Below, one piece after another: positions 8,113-17,597 of a stretch of DNA of 64,000 nt. The position numbers and the translations under genes are program-made. The notes beneath the pieces were generated by a model that was given only the letters and a program-made list of their open reading frames with translations, did no database searches and was not told where the DNA came from. Positions within the stretch are counted from its first letter, which is position 1, and the number at the start of each line of letters is the position of its first letter. The DNA is from Acidimicrobiaceae bacterium (GTDB taxonomy: Bacteria > Actinomycetota > Acidimicrobiia > Acidimicrobiales > Ilumatobacteraceae): positions 1-64,000 of the forward strand of contig CANIHL010000002.1 in the NCBI GenBank assembly GCA_947467375.1, in the 5' to 3' direction.

Positions 8113-9288
8113 GTGGCCTACGAGGGTTTTGTTGCCGACGGATGGTCGGAAGTAGCAGAAGCGTTCGCGCACAACATTGATAGTCGTGAAGACATTGGCG
8201 CAGGCGTGTCGGTGTTTCATAAGGGTAAATGTGTTGTCGACATTGCTGGCGGCTATTTCGATAAAGAAGCAACACAGCCGTACACACTGGACACCTTGCA
8301 GTTGGTATTCAGCACCACGAAGGGTGTGGTTGCAACAGCAGTAGCTATTTGCGTAGAGCGTGGGTTGTTGTCCTACGAAGAACCCGTTTCGTTGTTTTGG
8401 CCAGAGTTTGCAGCACATGGCAAAGAGCACGTCACCGTTGCTCAATTGCTGTCGCACCAGGCCGGTTTGTACACCGTGGAAGGGTCGCTGACTTATGAAG
8501 AAGTGCTCGATTGGAACACCATGGTGGCGCGACTTGCCGACACGGCACCGCTGTTTCCCGTCGGTTCAACGCACGGTTACCACGCAATCACATTTGGTTG
8601 GTTGGCTGGCGAGTTGGTGCGTCGTGTTGACGGCAGAAACATCGGTCGCTTTATTGCCGAAGAAATTTCCAACCCACTTGGCGGTGAAATCTATGTTGGT
8701 CTTCCCGAGCATCTTGAACATCGCGTGTCACCCGTAAATACCGGATGGCCACGCAAAGAGGGAAGCGTGCCTTCCACTCCGTCGCAACCAGCGCCTGCAC
8801 AAAGCGAACAATTGCTTTCGGCATTCTCGTTGGGTGGAGGAATGGATGTGAAGGGAGTGTTCAATCGTCAAGACATGCACGCGGCCGAAGTTCCTGGAGC
8901 AAATGGAATTGCCAATGCACGTAGTTTGGCTTCCATGTATTCGGCAACGTTCACTGAAACAGAGACGCCGAATGGACTCGTTCGGTTAGTCACTGAAGAC
9001 ACACGCAAAAAAATGACGGTGCAACAAACTCCAGTAGGGGAAATTGATTTGTGCTTGCAAAACATGCGCTCGTTTGCCATGGGCTTCGTAACGCCAAGTG
9101 AAAAGTTGGCGTTCGATGCTCCAGGTACTTACGGTCACGCAGGAATGGGTGGCTCGGTGTCGTTTGCTGACCCAAACCGACAGATGGGTTTCAGTTACAT
9201 CATGAACAGAATGCGCAGTTCGATGTTTACCGACCCGCGTTCGGTCAGGCTGATTGAAGCTGCATCGCGCTGCGCAGACGCTTCCTAA
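8113..9288 (+). CDS. beta-lactamase-fold serine hydrolase (esterase)
   Basis: A 391-residue class C beta-lactamase-fold esterase. The SxxK motif is STTK at about residue 74, and GYHAITFGWLAGEL near 157 carries the tyrosine of the YxN-like motif. A GHAGMGG segment near the C-terminus matches the HxG position. There is no signal peptide. The start is GTG at 8113, two bases after the LLM gene stop. The 3' end overlaps the convergent MFS gene by 44 bases. Related actinobacterial proteins are lipases or esterases. Confidence 0.88.
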   Translation: MAYEGFVADGWSEVAEAFAHNIDSREDIGAGVSVFHKGKCVVDIAGGYFDKEATQPYTLDTLQLVFSTTKGVVATAVAICVERGLLSYEEPVSLFWPEFAAHGKEHVTVAQLLSHQAGLYTVEGSLTYEEVLDWNTMVARLADTAPLFPVGSTHGYHAITFGWLAGELVRRVDGRNIGRFIAEEISNPLGGEIYVGLPEHLEHRVSPVNTGWPRKEGSVPSTPSQPAPAQSEQLLSAFSLGGGMDVKGVFNRQDMHAAEVPGANGIANARSLASMYSATFTETETPNGLVRLVTEDTRKKMTVQQTPVGEIDLCLQNMRSFAMGFVTPSEKLAFDAPGTYGHAGMGGSVSFADPNRQMGFSYIMNRMRSSMFTDPRSVRLIEAASRCADAS

Positions 9289-10480
9289 GACCAATCGTTC
9301 CTAACAAGTAGGAAAGCGAACACAGTCCTGAAATTCCCGCAACGAGTGCAATAGCAATTCGAATAGGAAATATCTCGCCAAGAATTCCTGTTCCCAGGCT
9401 GCTCAGTCCAGTAACCAGCATGGCAAAGCCCATGTCACCAGCAAGTACGCGACCGCGAATGTGATCTTCTGTGCTGGTTTGTAATCCGTAACTTGCCATT
9501 GTCCAAATTGCGCCACCACCAACGTGGGCTGCGCCGATGGAAATTGCAGCGAGCCAAAGCGTTGGGCTGGCTGAAGCAGCGAGATAGAAAATGCTCCACA
9601 TCACTCCACCAACTCCGCACAACAGCAACAGTCGCGGCATGTTGTTGCGAGCAAAGCGCATGAAAATGAACGGGCCAATTGCAGCCCCTAAGCCACGCGC
9701 AGCAAGAAGCAATCCGCTACCACCGTCTCCGGTGTTGAACGCATCAATTGCCAACACGGCAAGTTGGCCCACCGCACCTGCTCCAACTGCTTGTGTGGTT
9801 TTTGATGCCATCAACGCAAAAATCACATTGTTCTCTTTGGCGTAATGGAATGCTTCGCGCATGTCGGCAATGGGTCGAACCGGTTCGCGCTTGGCATCTG
9901 CTTTGCGCTCCTGCATCGGAATCTTGATCAGTGCAATGAGCCCCGCACACACGGCAAATGTTGCAATGTCGGCTGCAAACGTTGCCGTTCTGCCAAACGT
10001 TGCTGCAAATAAACCGCCAACTGCAGAGCCGATGAATACTGAGGCACCCCAGCTAGAGCCGAACAACGCATTTGCTTGCCGCAGTTCCTCGTCGTTACGA
10101 GTGATGTTGGGTAGTGCCGAGCCAAACGCCGGAAGTGTGATGACTGCGAGAGACGAAATAACAATTTGAGTTATGAGTGCAAGCCATATGCGATCGGCAT
10201 TTGACAGTAAGAACCCAATACCGCAAATGGCTTGCAGTGCCGAAACAACGACAATGATCCTGCGACGATCGAATTTGTCCACGATCGGGCCAGCAATTGG
10301 CGAGAAGAAAAACGAAGGCAGCACATATGCGGCGTACACCAGCGACACCAAGAACGTGGAGTCGGTTGCTTCTTTAATTAATCCAACGAGGGCAACGTAC
10401 GTGAAATAGTCACCCATAACCGAAACGTTCTGCGCAATGAACAAATTGCGCACACTGGCGTTAGAGCGAAGGACTCCCAT
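9245..10480 (-). CDS. MFS transporter
   Basis: A 411-residue protein with about 12 hydrophobic helices, of the MFS group that includes EntS-like exporters. The loop between helices 2 and 3 has GPIVDKFDRRR, a good match to the MFS signature GxxxDRxxRR. It starts 10 bases after the nitronate monooxygenase stop and is the last gene of a three-gene operon. The substrate is unknown. Its last 44 bases are antisense to the end of the serine hydrolase gene. Confidence 0.88.
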   Translation of the reverse strand: MGVLRSNASVRNLFIAQNVSVMGDYFTYVALVGLIKEATDSTFLVSLVYAAYVLPSFFFSPIAGPIVDKFDRRRIIVVVSALQAICGIGFLLSNADRIWLALITQIVISSLAVITLPAFGSALPNITRNDEELRQANALFGSSWGASVFIGSAVGGLFAATFGRTATFAADIATFAVCAGLIALIKIPMQERKADAKREPVRPIADMREAFHYAKENNVIFALMASKTTQAVGAGAVGQLAVLAIDAFNTGDGGSGLLLAARGLGAAIGPFIFMRFARNNMPRLLLLCGVGGVMWSIFYLAASASPTLWLAAISIGAAHVGGGAIWTMASYGLQTSTEDHIRGRVLAGDMGFAMLVTGLSSLGTGILGEIFPIRIAIALVAGISGLCSLSYLLGTIGLRKRLRSAMQLQSA

Positions 10481-10490
10481 TGAGAAACAG

Positions 10491-11456
10491 TTACTTGCGC
10501 ATTGCTTGAATGCGGTCGAGCGATTGCTCGGCCTCTGCCATCATGCTGCGCACCAAGTCGCCTGCATGCACGATGCTCTTAATTGCGCCAACACCTTGAC
10601 CAGCAGGCATGAATTCTTGTTCAACATCTACTTTGGTTCCTTCTGGGTAACCCAAGTGGTTCACGCCGGCTTGCATAGAAGCAATTGCTTGTTGCGGAAA
10701 CCCTTGCAACGTTTCAGGGTGCTCTTCGAACTTGTTCGTCCAGTCGTTGCGCACTACACGGCATGTCTTGCCCGTGTAGCTGCGCGTAATCACGGTTCCG
10801 TCTTCAAGGGTGTCAATCAGTTTTTCTTTGTAGCCATCAACACCGCGCGCTTCGTGTGTGGCAATAAAACGAGTTCCTACCCACACACCATCGGCACCAA
10901 GTGCAAGCGAGGCAGCAAGACCACGGCCATCAAACAAACCACCGGCCGCAACAACCACCATCTTGTCGCCAACTGCGTCAACAACTTGTGGCACCAGCGC
11001 CATTGTTGCAACGGTGCCGGTATGTCCTCCGCCTTCGGTGCCTTGTGCAACCACAAAGTCGCATCCACTTTCATAGGCAGCAGTTGCGTGGCGAACTTTT
11101 CCGCACATGGAACCAACGAGCACGCCGTTTTTGTGCAAGCGATCAATAATGTCGCGTGGCACACCAAGGCCTGCAACAAACACTCGCGCGCCGCTCTTAA
11201 TAATCAAATCAACGTCACGTTCAAGCGTGTGGGGAAGTGCGGTCAGTAAGTCCACACCAAATGCTTTGTTCGTCAGTTTCTTTACGCCTGCAATTTCATC
11301 TTCTAATTCGCCAGCCTGCATGGTGCTTGCACCCAATGTGCCAAGCCCGCCAGCCTCGGAAACCGCTGCAACCAAACGGTGATACGACACGCCTCCCATG
11401 CCCGCAAGCATGATGGGAAATTCAATGTCGAGCATGTCAGTTAAGCGTGTGCGCAT
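10491..11456 (-). CDS. nitronate monooxygenase-family flavoprotein
   Basis: A 321-residue TIM-barrel FMN protein of the 2-nitropropane dioxygenase / nitronate monooxygenase family. Motifs are FPIMLAGMGGVS at the N-terminus, AQGTEGGGHTG in the middle (FMN phosphate and active-site histidine) and AAGGLFDGRGLAASLALGAD. The start at 11456 (MRTRLTDML) lies 4 bases after the reductase stop; the extra 11 codons upstream fall inside that gene. In actinobacteria such genes often sit near fatty acid and sterol catabolism, and detoxification of nitronates is one known role. Confidence 0.88.
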   Translation of the reverse strand: MRTRLTDMLDIEFPIMLAGMGGVSYHRLVAAVSEAGGLGTLGASTMQAGELEDEIAGVKKLTNKAFGVDLLTALPHTLERDVDLIIKSGARVFVAGLGVPRDIIDRLHKNGVLVGSMCGKVRHATAAYESGCDFVVAQGTEGGGHTGTVATMALVPQVVDAVGDKMVVVAAGGLFDGRGLAASLALGADGVWVGTRFIATHEARGVDGYKEKLIDTLEDGTVITRSYTGKTCRVVRNDWTNKFEEHPETLQGFPQQAIASMQAGVNHLGYPEGTKVDVEQEFMPAGQGVGAIKSIVHAGDLVRSMMAEAEQSLDRIQAMRK

Positions 11457-11460
11457 GGCT

Positions 11461-12711
11461 CTAACCGTAGTTCTTGAAGGCGCCGTCACGCTTCAAAAAG
11501 CCCTTGTGCCAGCGGCGTGGAGTGAATACAGCGGCGCGTGGTTCGTCCTCAAACATCCAGCGCACAAAGTTGCGTCGTGTCCATGGAGTAAGGCTTGCAA
11601 GGCGCAGTGCGCCTCGAGCGCCGATGCTGCTCTGCAACACTTTGCCAAGAGTCACACTCATGCGGTGGTCGGCAAATAGGTGTTGCTTCACCAATTTTTC
11701 GTAGTTGCGACGGGCGATAGATGCCTCGCGATTTCCGGTTTTGATAATGGCTCGGCCAGCAAGTTGACCCGACAACAATGCTTGCCCAATTCCTTCGCCG
11801 GTCAACGTATCGGTAACGCATGCTGCGTCGCCAACAATCAACACTCGACCGCTGCTAAGCGTTGCAGTGGTCACTCGTGCGGGAATTGGCCAAGCAGTGT
11901 GGCGGTCTTCCATTACTGCAGTTGTGCCAAGTGCCTCGCGAATGTGTGGGCGTTGTAACAAGTTCGGCCACAGGTCTTTCATTTCCTGCACCGAATATTT
12001 TCCGCCGCGCAAAATGCCAAAGCCCACGTTTGCGCGTCCACCTTTTAATGGGAATGACCATGCGTAACCAGGCAGCAAGTCTTTGTCGAACCACACATGC
12101 AAACGATCTTTTGCTGTGCCAGTCACGTTGCTTGCATATTGGCGAAACGCATGCCACTCGCCAAGGTATGTGCCTTGTGACAACCCAAGTGCTTTGCGCA
12201 CTGGCGACCACATGCCATCGGCGGCAATAACAAACTGTGCGCGAATTGTTCCAATGTTTTCAACATCGATCGTTGCGAAGTCGCGCGATGAGTTATCAAT
12301 TGCAGTAAACGCGTTGCCTTCAAGCACACGCACGCCTGCTCGCTTTGCTTGCTCTACTAATGCGTTGTCTAATTCAATGCGTGGAGTAATGGCCGCAAAC
12401 TGTCCGGCACCATGGGGCAACGGCATGTGCATTTCGCGACCGCCAGGCGAGCGCAATCGCACGTCTTCACACACAGTCCAACTGGGCACGGTGCTTGGGT
12501 CAAATTCCAGTTCTTCCAAGATGCGCAATGCGCCTGTGGTTAAACCATCTCCACAACATTTGTCGCGAGGAAACGTTGCTTTATCAACCACAACAACGTC
12601 GTAACCCGACTTGCGCAACGTGAGTGCAGCGGCAATTCCCGCAGGCCCTGCGCCAACAATTGCCACATCGCACTGCGTGGCAGGAGTGGTGTTCGACAAA
12701 GTTTCCGGCAC
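11461..12711 (-). CDS. geranylgeranyl reductase-family FAD enzyme
   Basis: A 416-residue FAD-dependent reductase. It has the Rossmann motif VGAGPAGIAAAL near the N-terminus, the family motif CCGDGLT and the second FAD motif GDAACVTDTLTGEGIG. The family saturates isoprenoid chains of menaquinone or polar lipids. The open frame runs on upstream into the divergent SDR gene, but homology begins only after the GTG at 12711, so I place the start there. That leaves 25 bases between the two divergent start codons. It is first in an operon with nitronate monooxygenase and MFS genes. Confidence 0.87.
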   Translation of the reverse strand: MPETLSNTTPATQCDVAIVGAGPAGIAAALTLRKSGYDVVVVDKATFPRDKCCGDGLTTGALRILEELEFDPSTVPSWTVCEDVRLRSPGGREMHMPLPHGAGQFAAITPRIELDNALVEQAKRAGVRVLEGNAFTAIDNSSRDFATIDVENIGTIRAQFVIAADGMWSPVRKALGLSQGTYLGEWHAFRQYASNVTGTAKDRLHVWFDKDLLPGYAWSFPLKGGRANVGFGILRGGKYSVQEMKDLWPNLLQRPHIREALGTTAVMEDRHTAWPIPARVTTATLSSGRVLIVGDAACVTDTLTGEGIGQALLSGQLAGRAIIKTGNREASIARRNYEKLVKQHLFADHRMSVTLGKVLQSSIGARGALRLASLTPWTRRNFVRWMFEDEPRAAVFTPRRWHKGFLKRDGAFKNYG

Positions 12712-12722
12712 GGGGTAGAGAC

Positions 12723-12728
12723 TAGGGT
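12723..12728 (+). promoter_or_regulatory. leaderless-type -10 element, second SDR gene
   Basis: TAGGGT ends 8 bases before the ATG at 12737. It lies within the 25-base space between two divergent start codons, so both promoters must overlap coding or start regions. Confidence 0.45.
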
Positions 12729-12736
12729 TTGTCGTT

Positions 12737-13660
12737 ATGAGTCGCTTATGTGAAGGTCGTGTAGTAGTTGTCACTGGTTCGGGTCGCGGTATTGGTCGTG
12801 AACATGCCTTAAGCCTTGCCAAGCATGGCGCTTTGGTCGTGGTGAACGACATTGGCGCAGGTGTAGACGGCAGTGGCGGCGACACATCGCCAGCGCAGCA
12901 AGTGGTGAACGAGATTGAGGCCATGGGTGGCCGTGCGGTTGCCAACGGCGACGACATTTCAACATGGGCCGGCGCCGAGCGCCTCATCAACACGGCAGTC
13001 GAAACATTTGGTGACTTGCATGCAGTGGTCAACAACGCAGGAATTTTGCGCGACCGCATGATGGCCAACATGAGCGAAGAAGAGTGGGACGCCGTTATCA
13101 AGGTTCACCTGAAGGGCACGTTTGCTCCTTCGCGTATGGCTGCCGCATATTGGCGCGATCGCAATAAGGCTGGTCATCCAGTCGATGGTCGCATCATCAA
13201 CACCTCGTCGGTGTCGGGTATTTACGGCAACGTTGGTCAAACCAACTACGGCGCAGCAAAGGCTGGCATTGCAGCATTCACCACCATTGCAGCACTCGAA
13301 CTTGCTCGCTACGGAGTAACAGTGAACGCAGTTGCACCAGTTGCACTTACTCGCATGACGGAAAACTTGGGGCCTGCTCCAGAAACCGAAGAGGAGCGCG
13401 AACAACGTTCACCGAAGTGGATTGCACCAATCGTTACGTGGTTGGCAAGTGCAGAATCAAAAGACATCACCGGTCGCGTGTTCGAAGCAAGTGGTCAGGT
13501 GTTGGCAATTGCTGAAGGTTGGCACCGTGGTCCAACACATGCGCCGGTGGAAGACCCAACTGCGCTTGGTCCAATTGTTGAAGAGCTCATGTCGAAGGCT
13601 CGCTTGAATGCAGGCATGGACGGCCGCGACGGCACCTGGCCACAACCACAAAAGAAGTAG
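12737..13660 (+). CDS. SDR-family dehydrogenase, 17-beta-HSD4-like paralogue
   Basis: A 307-residue short-chain dehydrogenase with TGSGRGIG near residue 14, NNAG near 97 and the catalytic Tyr/Lys in NYGAAKAG near 170. Like the enzyme at 4511-5413 it carries a VVVNDIGAGVDGSGGD stretch after the second strand, and the two are clear paralogues. The role is probably oxidation of a 3-hydroxyacyl-CoA or a related lipid alcohol. It is divergent from the geranylgeranyl-reductase gene. Its stop codon directly abuts the stop of the convergent protease gene. Confidence 0.88.
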   Translation: MSRLCEGRVVVVTGSGRGIGREHALSLAKHGALVVVNDIGAGVDGSGGDTSPAQQVVNEIEAMGGRAVANGDDISTWAGAERLINTAVETFGDLHAVVNNAGILRDRMMANMSEEEWDAVIKVHLKGTFAPSRMAAAYWRDRNKAGHPVDGRIINTSSVSGIYGNVGQTNYGAAKAGIAAFTTIAALELARYGVTVNAVAPVALTRMTENLGPAPETEEEREQRSPKWIAPIVTWLASAESKDITGRVFEASGQVLAIAEGWHRGPTHAPVEDPTALGPIVEELMSKARLNAGMDGRDGTWPQPQKK

Positions 13661-14452
13661 CTACTCTTCACATTTATAGAGTTTTTCGCATAACGCATCG
13701 GAGTCAACTGCAATATTCCAGACGCCATTTTCGATTCCCGATGTTGCCCACGTATTAATGCCGATCAATTCACCTCGACTGTTAACCAAGGGACCACCGG
13801 AGTTCCCATGGTTAACAGTCGCTGTTGTGTAGTTGTAGAAGTCATCAATCACGTTTGTGATATTTCCGAATGTCACATTGTTATATAGGACGTTTTCAAA
13901 AAGTGGGTCGTAGGGATTGCCAATAGCCATAGTCCACCATCCACGCTTAGCGAATGAAGAAGATTCTGGAAGAATTGGAATACTTGCTTTTATTTCAATT
14001 AGTGCCAAGTCGTTATCTTCGTCGTAATCGTAAATCTTTGCTTCAGATTCCTGCTCATAATCGGGTCCGATAGCAACTATTGGTTCAATTCCAGCATCAA
14101 GGCAGTCTTCAATTACGTGATGATTAGTAACAATCACGCTTGCAAATCCTTCTGAAACATTTCCATCAATTGCAAAGCCAGTTCCACCCGACTCACCGCA
14201 GGTGATGTCAACAAGTGATTTTTCAACTCCGGCGATCATGTCAGGCAAGTTCAATGGAGATGAATACAAATCAGTTTCTTCTATTGGCTGTCCAATAGAA
14301 GAAGTGTCATTGGATTTGCTGGAAATGGAGTAGATCGATATTCCAAGGGCAATAATCGCGACTATCAAACTGAGCGAAACCTTTTTTGGTTTTGCTTGTT
14401 CGGGTTGGTTCATTGGAATTTCAAATACCTCTGGAAGTTGCTGGTCGGTCAT
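13661..14452 (-). CDS. membrane-anchored trypsin-like serine protease
   Basis: A 263-residue S1-fold protease with one N-terminal membrane helix (about residues 25-45) and an extracytoplasmic catalytic domain. The triad is visible: His in VTNHHVIED, Asp in DNDLALIEI, Ser in GNSGGPLV. Four cysteines could form disulfides. There is no PDZ domain, unlike HtrA/DegP. The gene is AT-richer than its neighbours and resembles the accessory region to the right, where a second such protease lies at 53893. It abuts the SDR stop codon tail to tail. Targets are unknown. Confidence 0.85.
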   Translation of the reverse strand: MTDQQLPEVFEIPMNQPEQAKPKKVSLSLIVAIIALGISIYSISSKSNDTSSIGQPIEETDLYSSPLNLPDMIAGVEKSLVDITCGESGGTGFAIDGNVSEGFASVIVTNHHVIEDCLDAGIEPIVAIGPDYEQESEAKIYDYDEDNDLALIEIKASIPILPESSSFAKRGWWTMAIGNPYDPLFENVLYNNVTFGNITNVIDDFYNYTTATVNHGNSGGPLVNSRGELIGINTWATSGIENGVWNIAVDSDALCEKLYKCEE

Positions 14453-14460
14453 GAGTGGAG

Positions 14461-14466
14461 AAGGTA
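14461..14466 (-). promoter_or_regulatory. leaderless-type -10 element, protease gene
   Basis: TACCTT on the minus strand ends 8 bases before the ATG at 14452. It may give the protease a transcript separate from nucS upstream. Confidence 0.4.
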
Positions 14467-14508
14467 GCAGGGTGGAGTGCCAGAGTTGGGATACTCTAGA
14501 TTTTCGAA

Positions 14509-15168
14509 TTAGAATAGGCGGAGTTCGTCGGACTTTTTGCCGCGCAACTCGTCGTAGTCCACCTCACACCAACCAAAGCCACGGCTTTCTGCAAGCACGC
14601 GTGCCTGTGGCTTTATGGTTTGCGCAACAAAAATTCCACGAATTGCACCAAGCGATGTATCGGCATGCAAGCAATCGATGTACCGAGTCAGTTGTTCAAC
14701 GCCATCAATTTCGCCACGACGCTTAATTTCAATCGCGACGGTTTGACCACTTGCATCGCGACACAACAAGTCCACAGGGCCTACTGCAGTCGGGTATTCA
14801 CGGCGAATCAACGTGAGGCCTGGCTCAATGCTTTCCGGTAATTCGGCAAGCAACACCTGCAAGTGCGCTTCAACACCGTCCTTAGTAAGGCCTGGGTCTT
14901 CGCCAAGTTCGTGACTGAAATCCGAATGCACTTCGTGCAAGTGAATGGTCAACGTTTCGCCTTTGGGGTTGGTCACTACCCAACGGTCATCAAGTTCGCG
15001 AATGGTATTTGGCGGGTTCATCCAGTTCAACGGTTTGTACGCACCACCATCGGCATGAATGGAAATACTGCCATCAGCCTTCACAAGTAAGAGGCGAGTG
15101 GCTTCAGGCAATGACGTATCAAGACGACCTTCGTACACCACGCTGCATCGCACAACAACAAGTCTCAT
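14509..15168 (-). CDS. nucS: mismatch-specific endonuclease NucS
   Basis: A 219-residue NucS/EndoMS, the enzyme of non-canonical mismatch repair in Actinobacteria, which cuts both strands at mismatches. It begins with the typical [16 protein letters not shown]. The C-terminal nuclease domain has [11 protein letters not shown] and AIEIKRRGE, giving the D...ExK catalytic residues. The last residues, DELRLF, match the sliding-clamp binding tail known for actinobacterial NucS. I chose the ATG at 15168 because the family starts with MRLV. The gene lies 30 bases after the ABC1-kinase stop, with a small palindrome in between. Confidence 0.95.
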   Translation of the reverse strand: MRLVVVRCSVVYEGRLDTSLPEATRLLLVKADGSISIHADGGAYKPLNWMNPPNTIRELDDRWVVTNPKGETLTIHLHEVHSDFSHELGEDPGLTKDGVEAHLQVLLAELPESIEPGLTLIRREYPTAVGPVDLLCRDASGQTVAIEIKRRGEIDGVEQLTRYIDCLHADTSLGAIRGIFVAQTIKPQARVLAESRGFGWCEVDYDELRGKKSDELRLF

Positions 15169-15171
15169 GAA

Positions 15172-15190
15172 CGTGTCCTCACGGGACACG
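15172..15190. promoter_or_regulatory. inverted repeat in nucS leader
   Basis: CGTGTCC, 5 bases, GGACACG: a perfect 7-base inverted repeat just upstream of the nucS start. On the minus strand a TAGTTT hexamer precedes it. It could be an operator or a leader hairpin. Confidence 0.4.
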
Positions 15191-15198
15191 AAACTAGA

Positions 15199-16809
15199 TC
15201 AACGACCGACGTGATCTCTCATTCGCTTTTGAATCAGTTCGCGGCGTGCTTGTAGGTCGCGGTAGGTCAGCGAATTCACCGAGGCATCAACACCCAAAAC
15301 GCCAGTTTTCACACTGTCGAGGTTGATCTCAATGGCTGTGTGATCCACACCAAGTTCACGGCCCAGGCGCTCGCCATGACGCTCGGCAAACAGCATTGAA
15401 ATAGAGGCAATCTCGGCCAAAATGTCGAGCTCTGGTGCAAGGCGGGCAATGGCGCCATCCAAGAACACCATGTTCTTCACATACAGCATCAATTCCTTTG
15501 GCATGCGTGCGCCGTAACCCATCAGCGCTTTCACAATGCGCTGTACTTCCTGCACCAACTCTTCGCCCGACAGCGATGTTGGGTCAATGGCGGCATCGCC
15601 CAAGTTCAAGTCTTTAATGACTGCGTGAATGTCGGTGTCCATTGGCAGTGCGCCAAGGTCGCGCAACGCTTCAACTTGGCCAACCACATTGTTGGTGGTG
15701 GCGTTCAGCATCAAGCGCAAAAACGCCATGCGGCGTGCACCGGTTAAACGACCAACAATTCCGAAATCCAGCAATGCGGTGCGGCCGTCTGGCATGACGA
15801 ACAGGTTTCCGCCGTGCAAGTCACCGTGGAACACGCCGTAAATCATGGCGCCTTCCATGAACGCGATCATTCCCGTGCGAATAACAGCATGTGTATCAAT
15901 GCCGGCATCTTTCATGCCAGCAACATCATCAAACTTGAAACCGCTCAACCGTTGCATCACTAACACGCGCTGCGTTGCAAGTGTTGGGTGTGGGCGAGGA
16001 ATGATGTAGCGGTCTTGCTTCAGTTCACACAACATTTTGGCAACGTCCAACATGTTGGAAGCCTCAATGCGGAAGTCCAACTCTTCAACAATGGTTTCGG
16101 CAAAGAGTTCAACGAGTGCTGGCGGGTTAGCAAGCGCACTTACTTTGATGCGACCAACAAGGTGTGGTGCAATCCAGGCCATCACGCGCAAGTCTTTGCG
16201 CACCATTTTTGAAACCGTTGGGCGTTGAACCTTTACCACAACTTCTTCGCCAGACAACAGTGTTGCTAAGTGCACCTGAGCAATAGATGCTGCAGCAAGT
16301 GCTGTGGTGTCAATAAATGAAAACACTTCGTTCAGTGGTTTTCCAAGTTCGCTCTCAATGGTTTTCTTCACCAACTCAAACGGAATTGCTGGCACCTGGT
16401 CGCGGCAGAGTTTGAATTCATTCACCAGTTCAACTGGAAACAAGCCTTCGCCACTCGAGATGATTTGTCCAAGCTTGATGTACGTTGAACCAAGTCGCTC
16501 AACTGCTTTGCGCATGCGCAACGAAATGTATGCGCGTGAATCTTCAGGCGTTGCAAATGGTCGCAACTTCTTCTTAATCAGCCACGGCAGCAAAGCTTTG
16601 CTCAATACCCACACCACAACAACCAAACGTGCAACCGGTGGTATGCGCGTTGGCGTCGTTAAAACAGGAACTTCACGTTGCGCAGATATGCGCAGTTCGA
16701 TGGCTTGTTTTTCCCATGCAATGTTGTTTGGGTCGAGCACCCAAGGGGCAACTTGATCGAATGCGCCCCATGCGCAATCTGCTGGGCTTGAACTAGCGGG
16801 GGATGTCAC
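15199..16809 (-). CDS. ABC1/UbiB-family atypical kinase
   Basis: A 536-residue ABC1 (AarF/UbiB/ADCK) family protein. The hallmark KxGQ motif is YIKLGQIIS near residue 118. Then come the Ala-rich AAASIAQVHLA loop replacing the glycine-rich loop, VVKVQRP with the lysine, HGDLHGGN as catalytic loop and LLDFGIVG as the metal site. Family members support isoprenoid quinone metabolism by an unclear ATPase or kinase activity. A hydrophobic stretch near residues 62-78 may be a membrane contact. It overlaps the CysQ-like gene upstream by 4 bases. Confidence 0.92.
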   Translation of the reverse strand: MTSPASSSPADCAWGAFDQVAPWVLDPNNIAWEKQAIELRISAQREVPVLTTPTRIPPVARLVVVVWVLSKALLPWLIKKKLRPFATPEDSRAYISLRMRKAVERLGSTYIKLGQIISSGEGLFPVELVNEFKLCRDQVPAIPFELVKKTIESELGKPLNEVFSFIDTTALAAASIAQVHLATLLSGEEVVVKVQRPTVSKMVRKDLRVMAWIAPHLVGRIKVSALANPPALVELFAETIVEELDFRIEASNMLDVAKMLCELKQDRYIIPRPHPTLATQRVLVMQRLSGFKFDDVAGMKDAGIDTHAVIRTGMIAFMEGAMIYGVFHGDLHGGNLFVMPDGRTALLDFGIVGRLTGARRMAFLRLMLNATTNNVVGQVEALRDLGALPMDTDIHAVIKDLNLGDAAIDPTSLSGEELVQEVQRIVKALMGYGARMPKELMLYVKNMVFLDGAIARLAPELDILAEIASISMLFAERHGERLGRELGVDHTAIEINLDSVKTGVLGVDASVNSLTYRDLQARRELIQKRMRDHVGR

Positions 16810-17597
16810 GCACCAATTCTGCCTGCACGAAGGGCATCAATGACTTGTTGTGCGAGATGTTGTTGACAAACCACCAGGTCGGGGAGCCACGCGTCACGCC
16901 GGTTGTATATAAGAGGTGTGCCGTCAATCCGGCTGGTGAACAATCCGGCCGCCGCAGCAACTGCAATTGGCGCAGCCGAGTCCCATTGGTACATGCCACC
17001 TGCGTGCACATAAATGTCCACTTCACCCAGCACTACGGCCATGGCCTTTGCGCCAGCCGAACCAAGTCGGGCAACATCGCAGTCCAACGCCTCGGCAACA
17101 ATTACGGCTTCGCGCGTTGCGCGGTTACGCGAAACCACGAGTCGCGGTTTGCCCTCATGTCGGTCTGGAGTCTTTGGTAGTTGATGCGTGCTCAGCGTCA
17201 TGTTGTACGCAGGCAATGCAACTGCAGCTTCCGTAATGCTTCCTTCATCAGATGGTTTGCCGTCTGCATCTTTGCGTTCCCACAACGCAATGTGCACAGC
17301 CCAGTCAGCGCGATCGAACTCGCTGTATTCCTGCGTGCCGTCAAGTGGGTCAATAATCCATACGCGGTCTGCGGTTATTCGATCGGAATCATCGGCAGCT
17401 TCTTCCGACAACACGGCATCGTTCGGTCGGTGTTCAGCAAGTGTTTCGTCAATGAATCGTTGCGCGGCTGCATCGCCAACATCTTTTGCGTACCACGTTG
17501 AAGCGCCATCGTTGTACAAGCGCTCACGAACTGCCATCAAACGTTTGCCGGTTTCTTCGGCAAGGAAATGTGTCAGTTCTCCGTCGGTCAATTTCAC
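16806..17597 (-). CDS. cysQ: CysQ / inositol monophosphatase-family phosphatase
   Basis: A 263-residue metal-dependent phosphatase of the inositol monophosphatase fold. Metal and substrate motifs are VLSEEAAD, WIIDPLDGTQEY and WDSAAPIAV. The LDGTQEY form and the short length fit CysQ, which hydrolyses 3'-phosphoadenosine-5'-phosphate, but inositol or fructose bisphosphatase activity is possible. It overlaps the small membrane protein gene upstream and the ABC1-kinase gene downstream by 4 bases each. Confidence 0.8.
   Translation of the reverse strand: MKLTDGELTHFLAEETGKRLMAVRERLYNDGASTWYAKDVGDAAAQRFIDETLAEHRPNDAVLSEEAADDSDRITADRVWIIDPLDGTQEYSEFDRADWAVHIALWERKDADGKPSDEGSITEAAVALPAYNMTLSTHQLPKTPDRHEGKPRLVVSRNRATREAVIVAEALDCDVARLGSAGAKAMAVVLGEVDIYVHAGGMYQWDSAAPIAVAAAAGLFTSRIDGTPLIYNRRDAWLPDLVVCQQHLAQQVIDALRAGRIGA

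Noticed and set aside
12712-13101. N-terminal extension of the geranylgeranyl-reductase frame
   Set aside because: The extra 130 codons are antisense to the SDR gene at 12737, and the translation is low-complexity Ser/Thr/Pro. Homology starts at the GTG at 12711.
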